In this document: one piece after another, positions 10,647 through 22,588 of the stretch
How the letters are laid out: every line of letters begins with the position of its first letter
How positions within the stretch are numbered: the stretch's first letter is position 1
Source of the DNA: Medicago truncatula
Lineage: Eukaryota > Streptophyta > Magnoliopsida > Fabales > Fabaceae
Length of the DNA stretch: 64,000 nucleotides
Direction of reading: 5' to 3'
Assembly: GCF_003473485.1 (NCBI RefSeq)
Contig: NC_053045.1
Span: forward strand, 45,984,494 to 46,048,493
Translations under genes and position numbers: made by a program
The notes under the pieces: model-generated
The model's input: only the letters and a program-made list of their open reading frames with translations
What the model was told of the DNA's origin: nothing
Database searches by the model: none

Positions 10647-11984
10647 TTTTGAAGAAACTAATTTATTCAAAACACAAAGAATCCTAACGAACACAAAAAA
10701 TGCTAGATTAGGAATCTTAAAGTAACAACATATAAAGGAAGGCCTAATAACAAATAGCCCCTCAACATCAAAACAACATAAACTCCCTAAAAAACCTCCT
10801 TAGTTTCCAGCTTCATAAATAGAAGAGGAAATTTGGAAACAATAAATAACAGGAACTGGAAGCACACAGTACCAAAGCAACCTTCCTAAACAAAAAATCC
10901 CCACACTTGCTGACCACAGCCGAAGCACAACCCTGCTGCCATGACAGCAGCCTCACCAAAAACAAGGCAAAAGGAAGACAACCTGCTACAGACGCACAGG
11001 ACAGCAGCCCCTACGAGTGACAGAATTCAACCATAGCCTAAACAATAACAAAAAAACAGCAGCAAACACGTGCAGTCGACGAACAAACATCGCCTCAATA
11101 AGCATTCCCGAGAGCTCCAACACCATTCATAAAACATACATGCCGAAATATTAAATCTCCCTAATAACCACTTCCATGATATAACCTTAACCTCCTCCAC
11201 TAACTCATCCCACATAGTTTATCTCGTTATTGAAATTACAACCATTTATCGTCCTCCAAATGACCCAAATCACAACCTCCCAAATCAACCGCAACCCCTT
11301 TCGGTTTTTATTTTTTATTTTTTTTATTTATGAATAGGACCTCCACTCCAACACTCCCAATGAAGAAACCCATAAAAAAACATAACTACCACCAAAAACC
11401 ACCACTAGCCACCGCAAAAACCAGCACTACCACCACCACCAAAACTACCAATAACCACCACAAAAAACACCATAAATCCTCACCAAAAACCATCACCATC
11501 TACCACTAGCATCACCACCAAAAACTAACACCAGCCACCACGAGCATCACCGCCAAAAAACCACCACGAGTACCACCACAAAAAACCCAGTATCAACACC
11601 ACCATAGAAACCACCGCGAACCACCACAACCCAACACAACGAAAAATCCATCAAAACCATATCAGATCACCACGTGACCGATCCATCACTGCCCACGTTG
11701 CGAGCAAACAAAACCTACATCCACCGCCAAGAAAGAAAACGGATCTGATATCAACCACCACATACCAAAAAGACAAACACAAGTCATCGGTGTTGAACGG
11801 CCGGAGAACCAGACTCCAACACATTTCACGACTCCACAAGAGGTCGACTGCCGAAACCACCGCCAAAACCACCGTACAGGACCATCGATAGATCTGGAGG
11901 TAGGTGGTGCAGAGGGCTTAAGCCGCTCGTCGCACCACCATAAACGGCTTCTACATGGTAAGAAGATAGATTGGATTATTGGAT
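10647..11984 (-). mobile_element. Internally deleted LINE retrotransposon with target duplication
   Basis: On the minus strand, 11300-11020 translates to IWEVVIWVIWRTING ... DELVEEVKVISWKWLLGRF ... ACMFYEWCWSSRECLLR. This is the typical C-terminal end of plant L1-type ORF2, after the zf-RVT region. The plus-strand T run at 10643-10650 is its poly(A) tail. The sequence TCATCAATATTTT occurs on both sides (10634-10646 and 11985-11997) as a 13-bp target duplication. This shows that the CCA/CCAAAAA-rich block at 11340-11984 belongs to the same insertion as its 5' part, and that most of ORF1 and ORF2 is gone. It cannot be autonomous. Confidence 0.8.
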
Positions 11985-11997
11985 TCATCAATATTTT

Positions 11998-13226
11998 AGT
12001 TTAATTCGCATTTGGATTTAATTAATATACAAAGTCGGTGTAAATATTTTTTATACAATCAATCAAAATTGTCAAATCATTAAAAATATTTGATTTTAAT
12101 CTTAAGTACTTTTAAAATCACATGTATAATTGATTGTAATTTGTTGGAAGTTTTTTTATATTGATAATATATCAAAATAAAACTCTTCTTACTTGCAACA
12201 ATGTATGTTTCTTCTACTCAAACATTTCATCAAACTCTAATACTATTAAATTAAATGAGTTTAATAGAGATATATTGTTGTTGTGTGAGTACAACTCAGT
12301 CGGTTACTGTAAGGAAAATAACATGCAAGAATCAGGGTTTGGATATGAGATTCTTCACTTCTCCACACTTAAAATTCGTGAGTCCAGCCATCACTAAACT
12401 ACTTGATAAAAAAAAATTACATAATTGTTTACGTGTACATCTAATGAGAACTCATATATTATCACACAAATCTATTTTGTAATTGCAATTTAAACAAACA
12501 TAGCTATAACCAATTTGGTGAATTGTTATTGATGTCAATGTAAAACTAGCGTACACTAACGATGTCTATCCCTTTTTCCTTCTTGAAATAATCAATATAT
12601 TCTTTTTAAGAAAACAAACCATACAATTATTTAAAAATAGTATTTTCTTTTTGAGATGTTATGAGATATATTTGTAAACCTATTTTATCATACAAATTAG
12701 ATTTTTAAAATTGTATATTTGGTTCTGTAAAAAAATAAATTATACTAGGCTTAGCTAACTTTTTAGTCCCTTAATACATTTTTGATGTAAAAATTGACTA
12801 CCTATCCTTAATTAATACATTTAAGTTCATGTCTATCAAATTGACTAAAATATCATCGGTTAAACTTTTAATCTCACTAATTTCGTAGGTTTCATGGTCA
12901 TTTTTCCAGTGAAATGTGACTTTGCTTTCTTAACTTATCAAGTTACTACAAGTTCACCTTCTTTCAAAGAAAATTACCACAAATTCACCTAAAAAAAGAT
13001 CACTTTGCTGATGTATGAAAAATGATGTCCCCACATGTTATAGGGCTGAAGAACTATTGTAAAACACCAAAATACCCTCTTGACAGTTAATTGTCGACGC
13101 TGATTTGGTATCTTGAATTTGGCAACGAAGAAGATGATGATGATGATGATTTTAGGTTTTCATTTTACTCGGTAGTTAGCTGTCGAAGTTTTCCTCGGCA
13201 TTAACTACAACTAATTCTTTAATTTC
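11998..13226. other. Intergenic, no gene seen
   Basis: AT-rich sequence upstream of the PPR gene. Three related short palindrome-like words lie near 13086, 13170 and 13227. No coding region is supported. Confidence 0.45.
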
Positions 13227-13246
13227 TCGGCAGTTAACTGCCGAGG
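13227..13246. promoter_or_regulatory. Perfect 20-bp palindrome upstream of PPR gene
   Basis: CTCGGCAGTT is followed at once by its exact reverse complement. It sits just before a foldback MITE and about 420 bases before the PPR start codon. Degenerate relatives lie near 13086 and 13170. It may be a transposon remnant instead of a control site. Confidence 0.35.
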
Positions 13247-13258
13247 GGGTAGTATTGG

Positions 13259-13476
13259 GTTAATGGTGTTCTTTACCCTTGTAATATATGCAATTTTTGG
13301 TTTTCGCCCCTATAAAATTTTTCGGTTTGATTTGCACTCTTGTACAATTTTTATTTTTCGAAAAACACCTTTAATAGGTCATTCAAAAACCAAAATTTCT
13401 TGAAAAAATTCTAAAAATGACCTATTAAAGGTGTTTTCCAAAAAAATTGTTACAAGGTAAAAAAACACTATTAACC
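13259..13476. mobile_element. Foldback MITE, about 218 bp
   Basis: The ends are inverted repeats (GGTTAATGGTGTTCTTTACC on the left; the complement of TTACAAGGTAAAAAAACACT and ATTAACC on the right). Inside, ACACCTTTAATAGGTCAT pairs with ATGACCTATTAAAGGTGT. No clear target duplication was found, so the superfamily is open. Confidence 0.65.
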
Positions 13477-13668
13477 TTTTGGTATTTTACTTGTGTTTTT
13501 TAACCTTATAAAACATGTGTGAACAGCAGTTTTCCTAATGTATTATTCCTTCAAAATGGACAATGTGGGTAAGTCTAGAAATTACTAAAAAAAAAAATTA
13601 CTTGTCACTCATAATTAGATAAAGAAAAACATGAGAAAATCAAAGTTACGAATGTAAGGAACGAACCG

Positions 13669-15567
13669 ATGAAAGGTGTTTCAAAACACTTAACTTTGCT
13701 ACGAACAACATGGTTGCGCAGTTGTTCATACGTTTCATTCCAACCCAACATAGCCCCAGAAACTAGTTCACTTCTCAATCACTGCTACAACAGAGATCTT
13801 CCCAGAGCCATGCAAATCTTGGATACCATGGAAAAACGCGGTGTCTTTGCTGATGCAATAGCGTATTCTGAACTCATCAAGTGTTGTTTAGCTCATAAAG
13901 CTGTAAGAGAAGGAAAACGCGTTCATAACCATATATTCTCAAATGGGTATCGCCCAAAAACGTTTTTGATCAATACCCTTCTCAATATGTATGTGAAACT
14001 TAATCTTTTGGAAGAAGCACAGATGGTGTTTGATAAAATGCCTGAACGGAATGTTGTTTCGTGGACTACTATGATATCGGCTTATTCTTATGCGAAGCTC
14101 AACGATCGAGCTATGAAGCTTTTAGTTTTTATGATTAGGGATGGTGTCATGCCTAATATGTATACCTTTTCGTCTGTTTTGAGAGCGTGTGAGAGGCTAT
14201 GTGATCTCAAACAGGTGCATTCGGGTATATTGAAAGCGGGGTTGGAGTCGGATGTTTTTGTTAGGAGTGCGCTTATTGATGCTTACTCGAAGTTGGGTGA
14301 GTTGTTGGAAGCTGTAGGTGTGTTTCGTGAGATGGTGACTGGAGATTCTGTTGTTTGGAATTCCATTATTGCTGCTTTTGCTCAGCACAGTGATGGGGAT
14401 GAAGCTTTAGCTTTGTACAAGAGCATGAGGAGAGAAGGGTTTCCAGCTGATCAGTCAACACTCACGAGTGTTTTGAGAGCATGTACTGGTTCATCGTTAT
14501 TGGAGTTAGGGAGGCAGGTACATGTACATGTGTTGAAGTTTGATCAAGATCTTATTCTTAACAATGCACTTTTAGATATGTATTGTAAGTGTGGTAGTTT
14601 GGAAGATGCAAAATTCATTTTCAGTCGGATGGCTGTTAAGGACGTAATCTCATGGAGCACCATGATTTCAGGGTTGGCCCAAAATGGTTTCAGTGTGGAG
14701 GCACTCAATTTGTTTGATTCCATGAAAGTCTCGGGTCCAAGACCAAACTATATTACAATTCTTGGGGTTCTGTTTGCATGTAGTCATGCAGGACTAGTAA
14801 ATGAAGGTTGGGGCTATTTTCGATCAATGAAGAACCTTTACGGGATAGATCCTGGAAGAGAACACTATAGTTGCTTGCTTGATCTTCTTGGAAGAGCAGG
14901 GAAGCTTGATGAAATGGTTAAGTTGATTCATGAAATGACCTGCGAGCCGGATGTTGTGACATGGAGGACTCTGCTTGATGCGTGCAGGGCCCAAAGGAAT
15001 GTAGACTTAGCCACATATGCTGCTAAGGAGATTCTAAAGTTGGATCAACAGGACGCAGGAGCCTATGTATTGTTATCTAATATTTATGCAAATTCAAAAA
15101 GGTGGGATGATGTTGCAGAAGTTCGGAGGACTATGAGCGCAAGGGGGATAAGGAAAGAACCTGGATGTAGTTGGATTGAAGTCAATAACCAAATACATGC
15201 TTTTATTGTGGGAGATAAATCTCATCCTCAAATAGATGAGATCAATAGAAAGTTAGACGAATATATTCGTAAACTAACTGATGCTGGCTATGTTCCTGAC
15301 ACGAATTTTATGCTAAAAGATCTTGAAGGGGAACAGAGTGAATACTCCCTTCGACACCACAGTGAAAAACTGGCAATTGTTTTTGGTATTATAAGCTTTC
15401 CTAGGGAGAAAACTATTAGAATATGGAAGAATCTAAAGATCTGTGGCGATTGTCATATATTTGCGAAACTTATAGCAAAGCTAGAGCAGCGGCACATTGT
15501 AATTAGAGACCCTATTCGATATCATCATTTTCAAGATGGGGTCTGCTCATGTGGTGACTATTGGTAG
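13669..15567 (+). CDS. PPR-DYW RNA editing factor, REME1-like
   Basis: An intronless 632-aa pentatricopeptide repeat protein of the PLS class ending in E, E+ and DYW domains (last residues CGDYW). Such proteins bind one RNA site and direct C-to-U editing in organelles. The Arg/Ser-rich N-terminus (MKGVSKHLTLLRTTWLRSC) looks like a mitochondrial presequence. The deaminase-like zinc motif is intact: HSE at 564-566 and CGDC at 592-595. The wording of many repeats (NVVSWTTMISAYS, SDVFVRSALIDAYSK, DVISWSTMISGLAQNG) is very close to what I recall of Arabidopsis At2g03880 (REME1), so it is probably the orthologue; this rests on memory of that protein. It has no functional link to its neighbours. Confidence 0.93.
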   Translation: MKGVSKHLTLLRTTWLRSCSYVSFQPNIAPETSSLLNHCYNRDLPRAMQILDTMEKRGVFADAIAYSELIKCCLAHKAVREGKRVHNHIFSNGYRPKTFLINTLLNMYVKLNLLEEAQMVFDKMPERNVVSWTTMISAYSYAKLNDRAMKLLVFMIRDGVMPNMYTFSSVLRACERLCDLKQVHSGILKAGLESDVFVRSALIDAYSKLGELLEAVGVFREMVTGDSVVWNSIIAAFAQHSDGDEALALYKSMRREGFPADQSTLTSVLRACTGSSLLELGRQVHVHVLKFDQDLILNNALLDMYCKCGSLEDAKFIFSRMAVKDVISWSTMISGLAQNGFSVEALNLFDSMKVSGPRPNYITILGVLFACSHAGLVNEGWGYFRSMKNLYGIDPGREHYSCLLDLLGRAGKLDEMVKLIHEMTCEPDVVTWRTLLDACRAQRNVDLATYAAKEILKLDQQDAGAYVLLSNIYANSKRWDDVAEVRRTMSARGIRKEPGCSWIEVNNQIHAFIVGDKSHPQIDEINRKLDEYIRKLTDAGYVPDTNFMLKDLEGEQSEYSLRHHSEKLAIVFGIISFPREKTIRIWKNLKICGDCHIFAKLIAKLEQRHIVIRDPIRYHHFQDGVCSCGDYW

Positions 15568-17068
15568 CAGATAAGATGTTCAAGACAGAATCTTTGATTG
15601 CCATTACATTCAAAACAGCATAGATGAATCCATTTTGCTTTCAGCAGCAGTGGCGTTTCTAATAGTTAGTATGTGAGTCAGGTTGAATACATTTTTCTTT
15701 CGCAATTTCCTTTATTTGCTTGTGTATTTGCCTTTGTAAAAGAAAATTAATCACTATTCTGAGCCTAGTTTTAGCAAATCAATACAAGGGTCAATATCTT
15801 TGTATACTGAAAAATAACTAGTTATCCAAACTAGATCCAGCCCAGTAACAGTTTGATGAATCTAGTGAAAGTTAAAGTAGTTTCATTATGAACTAGTAAA
15901 TCTTTCTTTGATCCTTCTGTTTCTTATACATGTAAATTATTCTTGCAGCTTATGAATTGAAATGTCCAGAAATTTTCAATATTTAAATCCTTTGGGCAGA
16001 CAAAGGCTCCTTCTAAGGTAAATGCATCTGTTTTGTTGCTAGAATTATTACATATTATTTTCTGCATACTTACACCAGGGTATGTGTATGTCTAATGATA
16101 ATTTTGTTAACATGTTTTATGGAATTTGAGCCAATTTGTCTTGCTGTTTTTCATTTTAAAGTCACTTGGCTTCTTTGGTATTGGCCTTTTTCCAGCAGCA
16201 ACACAATTGGCAAGAATTGTGCTTTAATTCCTAGCTACACATTTTGATTTTAGAGGCTTTGACTGGAATGAGGATGAAATATTTATACACAATTGGCATT
16301 AATTTTATGGAATTCAGGGTTATAATATTTATACACAATTGGCATTAATTTTATCATCCAGGGTTATAATATTTATACACAAATTTTATTGCAAGAGCAA
16401 TTTTATATCATAAGTTTATTTTATCCCATATTTTGGTGTTGTGGCATGAAATATTGTACTACTTGAAAATAGAACAAATATATTGAGTTGTGTGATAATA
16501 TGTGGTGTAGGCCATCTCGAGATTGGCTTTCTCTTTAAAGTGTAAGATACCGATTACCACTGTGGTGTAGGCCATTCTTGACTTAGTTCCAACTAAAAGC
16601 TAACATTTTCAGTCAAATCTGGGAAGACTCATGCTAAGCACTGCAATTGATTTTTTTTATTTTAATTACGTGTTTCAACCAGTTTTTTTCCCCAGTAACT
16701 CTGCAACCTCTTCCATTTCCCTTCCTTCCTAATTTTATATAGTATGTGCTTTACTTGACATCAACTATGAGGCTGACTCTTTTACACATCCTGCCACCAG
16801 TGCTCTTTATTTTACATTTCCATTGCAAAATATGTGAAGATGATCCTGCTTGTGGATGGGAATTTTTTTCTAGGAAATTCACTCCTGCAAGTTGCAGCCG
16901 CTGTCCAGGATTGACTACCTAGCCTGCAACACTGGAAATATATCATGACTTGGCTCTGTATCCATATATCGTTTAGAGGTTAGATTTGGGAACCCTTGGT
17001 ATGATGGATGTTTATTTTGTGATGAGGATGTTGGCTGGGGTAGGTTTAGCAGGCATGTGTCTTGAAAA
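15568..17068. other. 3' flank of PPR gene, no further gene
   Basis: This contains the likely 3' UTR of the PPR gene and AT-rich spacer. A short three-copy repeat lies at 16279-16385. No open gene is supported. Confidence 0.45.
16279..16385. repeat. Short tandem repeat, about 45-bp unit, 2.4 copies
   Basis: ATATTTATACACAATTGGCA starts at 16279 and again at 16325. A third partial copy (ATATTTATACACAA) starts at 16369. CAGGGTTATA links the units. Confidence 0.85.
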
Positions 17069-18850
17069 CACTATTTTCACAGTGTGTTGCGATTAAAACT
17101 AGTAGCTTGAGTTGATCGCATACCGCAGTTCCAAACACACAATTAGACGGCAGTTACAGAACTTGGAGTGCAGGGCTAATGGATGACATTTTAGTGGGGA
17201 ATTATCCTGGGAGTTGTTGAGACTTTTGTAGTATTTGACATGCGAACAGAACAGAACAAATGTTCTGTTTTTCTTGGTTTCATCTTTTCAAAGGAACCAA
17301 AATGTATTTATTTATTTACCTTATATCCTGATTTATTTAATTTTATCATGTACCCTGCTCTAACTTATCTACCAAAAGCCACACCTACATTTGGCTGGCT
17401 TGATGGAGCAAAATCTGGCTGCTGCTGCCTGCTGTTGTGTTGGGTAATTAGATTTAGGAGGGAAAAGTGCTGGTGAGGTTGTCAGGTTGTAGATGATTTT
17501 TTATATTGTCTTTAAAGCTCAAAGACCAGATGAGATCTATACAAGTTTTTACGACTCCTGAACCACCGATGAGTTGGCAATATTTTTTAAAATATTTCTA
17601 TGATAAATGTTATATGGCATTAACTCTTCTCACTTCCAAAATCACCTTAGATGTACACATCTGAAAACAAACACAATTTTTGTGCCGTCCGGATGTGTAC
17701 TACAAAAATACAGTTTTTCTTAGGTCCGAAAATATGCTTCCAGAGGTTTAATTATAAATGTGGAGAGTGGTTGAACTTGTTTTCTTATGATAATATAGTA
17801 CTATAAGACTTTCTTATGATAACCCTGCATGTTATTGTATGGATCATTTACAACCGTTACACAGTGCTGAGACATGCAGAACAGTCAGATTTAAAGAGAG
17901 TCCCTCAATATTTCAGTTTAGTCAATAAATGTAATGTGAAATATGATTGGAATAAACAATTCATTGCCACAAGTTTGAAAGGTATGGCGGGACTCTGCAG
18001 TTTATTCCCCTCTGCACTTGGTTGGGAATATGCTGAACAGAACCAGACTTTGTATAAATATATACGTTAAATTACACCAGAGGTCCTTTAATTAAATAAC
18101 TTAAAGAACTTCTGATGTAATTTTGCCAAATATATATGATATGTTCACAAAATTCAAGACTTTACTCAGTATTATGTTTTTTTGGTATGAAGTCTTATGG
18201 TACTATATTACGAAAGATGAGACATACAATATAGGTCTAGATTTATAAATAGATTGGACTAAGTTGAGCTATTACAAAGTTTAATTTTGATTTATTTGGC
18301 ATGGACTATCCCACTGCTAAGAACCACAGGTAGTTGCACCCTGTTCTGATATTAATGGCAGTCCTTGTTAAGTAGGTTTGCATTTACTCCTGCCTTGACC
18401 GCTGCACACCAAGTTTGAAATGAGAAGCAAGGAAATGAAATATTTACTGCATTTCAGACACTTGCTAAATTTATACTCCACAGTGACAAAACTATGGACA
18501 CATGTCTTAGACACTCACGAAAATGCAAAATATAGAATTAATTTTTTTGGTTATTTTTTAAATAATTAAAAGAAATTTCATCAAAATAATAATTAAAATA
18601 ATAAAATGTATAATTAATATTTTGTGAGTGTACCTATAATTTTATGTTTGATCTTGTGACCATATAAGAATAATCCAATAGATATTCAAAATAGTCGATA
18701 AATGAAAGAATGATAATATTTTTATAAACTTTCTCTTTGACGGAATGAAAGAAATCTTTATCAATTCATAGTTATCACAAGTATGAGCAATGCACCTATA
18801 TTGAAAATGACACTTATGTTGGAGTATATTTTTATCTCTTCCTCCATTTG
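17069..18850. repeat. Segmental duplication, copy A (1.78 kb)
   Basis: This block matches 40811-42592 at a constant offset of 23742 bases in every stretch I compared, so there are no indels, and I found no mismatch. It begins CACTATTTTCACAGTG and ends near CTTCCTCCATTT. There are no terminal repeats or target duplications. Two short open frames (17240-17476 and 17816-18070) are carried along, but the identity continues through clearly non-coding sequence, so they are not evidence of genes. Confidence 0.93.
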
Positions 18851-18852
18851 TT

Positions 18853-20182
18853 CAAATCCCGCTACGACATAGTGCAGATATATAGTCGCTATTTACCAAC
18901 ACTGACATAGTAAACATCAGAATGGTTGGAGAGCTTGTAGAAGCCAGGAAACTCAAATCTGGCGCCAATTATTAGCCCTAAAGAAGAAACAATGTTAAAA
19001 CCAAATTCATTGCAATTGAAACTTGTTAACAGTCAAGAATCCCATCTCATCACCTCTACCATTTATAAGTTGCATTGAAAACTAAGATTTCCGGGATGAA
19101 TAAAGAACCTTGACCCTTACTGTAGATTGAAAGAAACTTAGACATCAATGAAAGACTGACAACATGTTAAGCCAATTTTACGGCACGAAATGAAGAAAAA
19201 TTGATTTTCTTATTCAAATTGATAAGCATATAAGCATCTTCTAACGTGACACCAACAACAATATTTAAACTAGGAGCTTGAGACAGATGGGAGAGTCACC
19301 TGGTGACTGATTACAACGATACTGACACATAGAATCATCTTTCCCAATGATTTTCCGACACGAGTGGGATCAGCTAAGTTTTTCAGGTGTGTAAAGGCAT
19401 GAAACAAGGGGGATGTTTGGGTTACTTAAGCCTTGGTGGGGTCAGACTGGTCTCAAGCTCCAAGAACTTTCATCGAAGATGAGGTGGAGTGGTTGCAGAG
19501 GGGAAGAAAATGAGATGACAGATGTGTGAGATTAATACACATTAGTATATGTTAAATAGGAACAACACTGATAGTGCTTACAGAACTTTACCTAAGTTTT
19601 GCCTCAAACTTCACATTGAATTAAAACTATTAATATGGACTACAACACATTACTGCTCCATCATAGTCATCAACTATTGGTTATGATCAGATCATTATTT
19701 CTTTCTTGTTTGGGTTTCTTGTACCTTGTTGCACCATAACATCATCTATCTTATATCTATTAAAAGGAGAAAGCTTTGTTATGATAACTATTTCTCTCTA
19801 GTGTCTATCCAGCCTTTATTTGAAAGAAGAAATATATAAACTGAAATTGCAAGTTTTCAAAAAAGATGGTTTTTGTCATTTCTCTTCTAACACTGAATGC
19901 ACTTCTTTCTTTCTTTTGACTGGGGATTTATTATGGTGGCTTTTACTTGACTTTGATCATCAAGAATAGTCCCTTATTAGGTAGTATGTCTTCATGTCTG
20001 ATGTTATGGCAGTATTGTATTTGCTCCTTTATGAAAGTGTTGATTGGATTCAAATCTCATTTAATGTGGAGTAGACACGCCTATATAAGAATGCAAATTG
20101 TATATTTTGGGGACTTTGGCAGGTTAATATATGAAACTTATAACTCTTTAATATTTTTCCTTAATTTTTTTATTCAATGCAG
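18853..20182. other. Intergenic, no gene seen
   Basis: Sequence after duplication copy A and before the At1g16860-like fragment. I looked for the missing upstream exons of that gene and did not see them. Confidence 0.4.
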
Positions 20183-20644
20183 AGGCATGTGGTTGATTTT
20201 TACATCTCTGACTTCCAATCTGGACTGAGAGCATTGGTTAAAACAGGCTTTGGTGCAAGGGTGACTCCTTATGTTGATGATTCCGTTGTAATTGATGTTA
20301 ATCCAGAGAATAAAGAAATGTCCCCCGATTTCCTTCGATGGTTGGGGAAGAGAAACCTTTCTAGTGATGATCGTATCATGCAGTTAAAAGAAGGGTATAC
20401 AGTACTTTCTTTATCTTGTTTAAATAAAAAATACACGAAGAAAATGTAGTTCTTATGAAAGTGGCGGCTACGATGTTTTTGTAGGTACATAAAAGAAGGT
20501 AGCACGGTTAGCGTAATGGGAGTTGTTCATAGAAATGACAATGTACTTATGATTGTGCCTCCACCTGAGCCTTTGACGACCGGATGCCAATGAAGGTATT
20601 GTTTTGAGATGCGAAGATACATCAAAGATGTGATTCCAGTGTAG
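20183..20644 (+). pseudogene. Broken C-terminal fragment of At1g16860-like membrane protein gene
   Basis: Two exons of a plant membrane protein of unknown role (the family of Arabidopsis At1g16860 and At1g78880) remain. Exon one, 20183-20394, reads RHVVDFYISDFQSGLRALVKT ... SDDRIMQLKEG. Exon two, from 20485, reads YIKEGSTVSVMGVVHRNDNV ... EPLTTGCQ and then meets an in-frame TGA at 20591-20593. About ten family residues are deleted at that point. The remaining GIVLRCEDTSK is in another frame, with a further one-base loss before the ancestral end near 20644. Splice signals around both exons are still present. No N-terminal exons were found, so this is a dead fragment. Confidence 0.82.
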
Positions 20645-21836
20645 TTATCTTCCTATCCCATGAGTGAGTGAGTCTCTCTAGGTTCTATTCTTCTTTGAGA
20701 AAACAAATTGATGGTGGTGGTGGTGGTGGTGGTGGTGGTGGGTGGGTGGTGGTTGTTTGTATTTTGTAAGCATATATGTGTTGTTGGTAAGTCAGTGTGA
20801 TCTTGCTGCCATTTACATCCGTGAATTTCCTTTTGTTTCATACTCAACTCCTCTTTAGTTTGTTGTATAGCTAATGACAATTCTTATTCGTTTATTTTTC
20901 CTTTGAGAATTTCAAACTTTTTGAATGGATATTATTTCTTATAGTGACAAGTAAGTAATGTATATTCATTTGATCTTGCTGTTTCGATCTGTTGATTAAT
21001 GGAATATATCATGCACCATTTTTTATTTTTTTTTATTTTGTATCATCATCTGAACCAATTCTTTTTTCTGGTTATCTTGTTAATTAATACATTTGTTTAT
21101 TTATTGGTGAATCCGTTTAATATTTGGTTTTACCTTTTATTTTCCTCCGTTCAAAACTGAATGTTATTAAAGAGGAATACCATCAACTTCTAAAGGCGTA
21201 ATTTTCCTTAACATTCTTATCTTAAGATACACTGTTCCATCTAAACCAAACTTTCTTGTCACCATCAACTTCTAAAGGCAAAATGGGTTCATTCATCCAA
21301 ATTTTCTCCTTTCTGTTTTGGTTTGCCATTGTCTCATCTCATGCACTGTTTCAACTCCAAACGCTTTCTTCATCATTATGACTCCATGTTTGGTCCCTTA
21401 AACTGGTTCAATATCATTGTCTTTGCTGGTCCTCACCACCCTTATGGGAGTGATCTGTTAGATTCATGTGAAAAGAAGCACCATATCATGTTACTAGTTA
21501 TTGGAAAAATCTCATCCATTAATTTTTTTTATTGTCATATCTAATGGTTTTGCAACGTAATCATTCTAAATTAAGTACCACTTTTTCTTTTGGTAAGAAA
21601 TTAGGCACCACTCTTAAAGATTTATTTAGAGATAAACTAATCGAATTACACATAGTTTAATTAGAGCTTTTCTTCTCATAACTAGTCCCATGTTTATCAT
21701 ATTGATTGATACTGTGACATGTAATAGGCTTCTATGACATGTGCCTTCCTTTAATAATATGTAAATTTTTTAATCAATAATAAAGAGACGGTTCCAGGCT
21801 GATTCATCATATTATTACTATAATATATAATATATA
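20645..21836. other. Intergenic with GGT microsatellite
   Basis: A (GGT)n run lies at about 20711-20742. The 19-base word ACCATCAACTTCTAAAGGC occurs near 21180 and 21261. Nothing coding is recognised. Confidence 0.45.
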
Positions 21837-22334
21837 GGGTTAAATATGTTTTTGTCCCTATAAATATAACAACTTTTCGTTTTAGCCCCTCTAAAATTTT
21901 CCTTCAAGTTTTAGTTCCTATAAAATTTTCAATCTTTATTTTTGGTCCCCCGTTTAAAGTAAACTCATATGTAGAATTCATATTTTTAAATAAAATTTTG
22001 CAGAAAAATGTATAATATTATAAGTATCTCTCCCAAAAAAAATTAGAATTTTTTACCAAAACATGAATTAAATATGAATTTTTATATGTTTGGAGGTAAA
22101 AAATTCATATTTAATTCCTGATTTGTTAAAAATTCTAATTTTTTTGGGAGTGATTTTTACAATATTCCATACATTTCTGCACAATTTCATTAAAAAATAC
22201 AAAATTTTACTTAAAAATAGGGACGAAAAGTAGTGATTGAAAATTTTATAGGGACTAAAACTTGAAGGAAAATTTTAGGGAAACTAAAACGAAAATTTAG
22301 TATATTTATAGGGACCAAAAACATATTTTAACCG
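21837..22334. mobile_element. Mutator-type foldback MITE with 9-bp target duplication
   Basis: The left end reads GGGTTAAATATGTTTTTGTC, and the right end is its near-complement (CCAAAAACATATTTTAACCG). Long subterminal inverted arms pair towards the centre. TAATATATA stands immediately on both sides (21828-21836 and 22335-22343), a 9-bp duplication typical of Mutator-like elements. The element is 498 bp and non-coding. Related ends occur at 32430-32947. This family is frequent in legume genomes as far as I recall. Confidence 0.85.
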
Positions 22335-22476
22335 TAATATATAATATATTGAAGGTAGATAGAAAGATAAAGACCATGTTGTGTTGTGTGTGTGCACCTA
22401 TAAACATTACACAGTAGAGAAATGGGTGAAGTGAAACGTGTAGAGTGAACAAGGGTGAGTAAGTAATACAAAAAGG

Positions 22477-22504
22477 CCACGTGGTGCAAGTGACTAACGT
22501 GTCC
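22477..22504 (+). promoter_or_regulatory. G-box and ABRE-like motifs before the small secreted-protein gene
   Basis: CCACGTGG at 22477-22484 is a perfect G-box palindrome, and ACGTGTCC follows at about 22497. Such paired ACGT cores about 100 bases before a start codon are typical of abscisic-acid or stress control. Use in vivo is inferred. Confidence 0.5.
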
Positions 22505-22588
22505 ACAAGCCAACAATGGTACCCTACCGTACTTAACAACATTACTAATGACTTTGTTTTGAATGAGAATAATATTATGCTATACTCT

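Noticed and set aside
11651-11991. Minus-strand open frames of 73 and 101 codons in the CCA-rich block
   Set aside because: They lie in the 5' part of the deleted LINE and show no known domain; biased composition explains the open frames.
17240-18070. Two short open frames (78 and 84 codons) found identically in both copies of the 1.78-kb duplication
   Set aside because: The identity covers the whole block, including non-coding parts, so it does not show selection on protein. No family features are visible.
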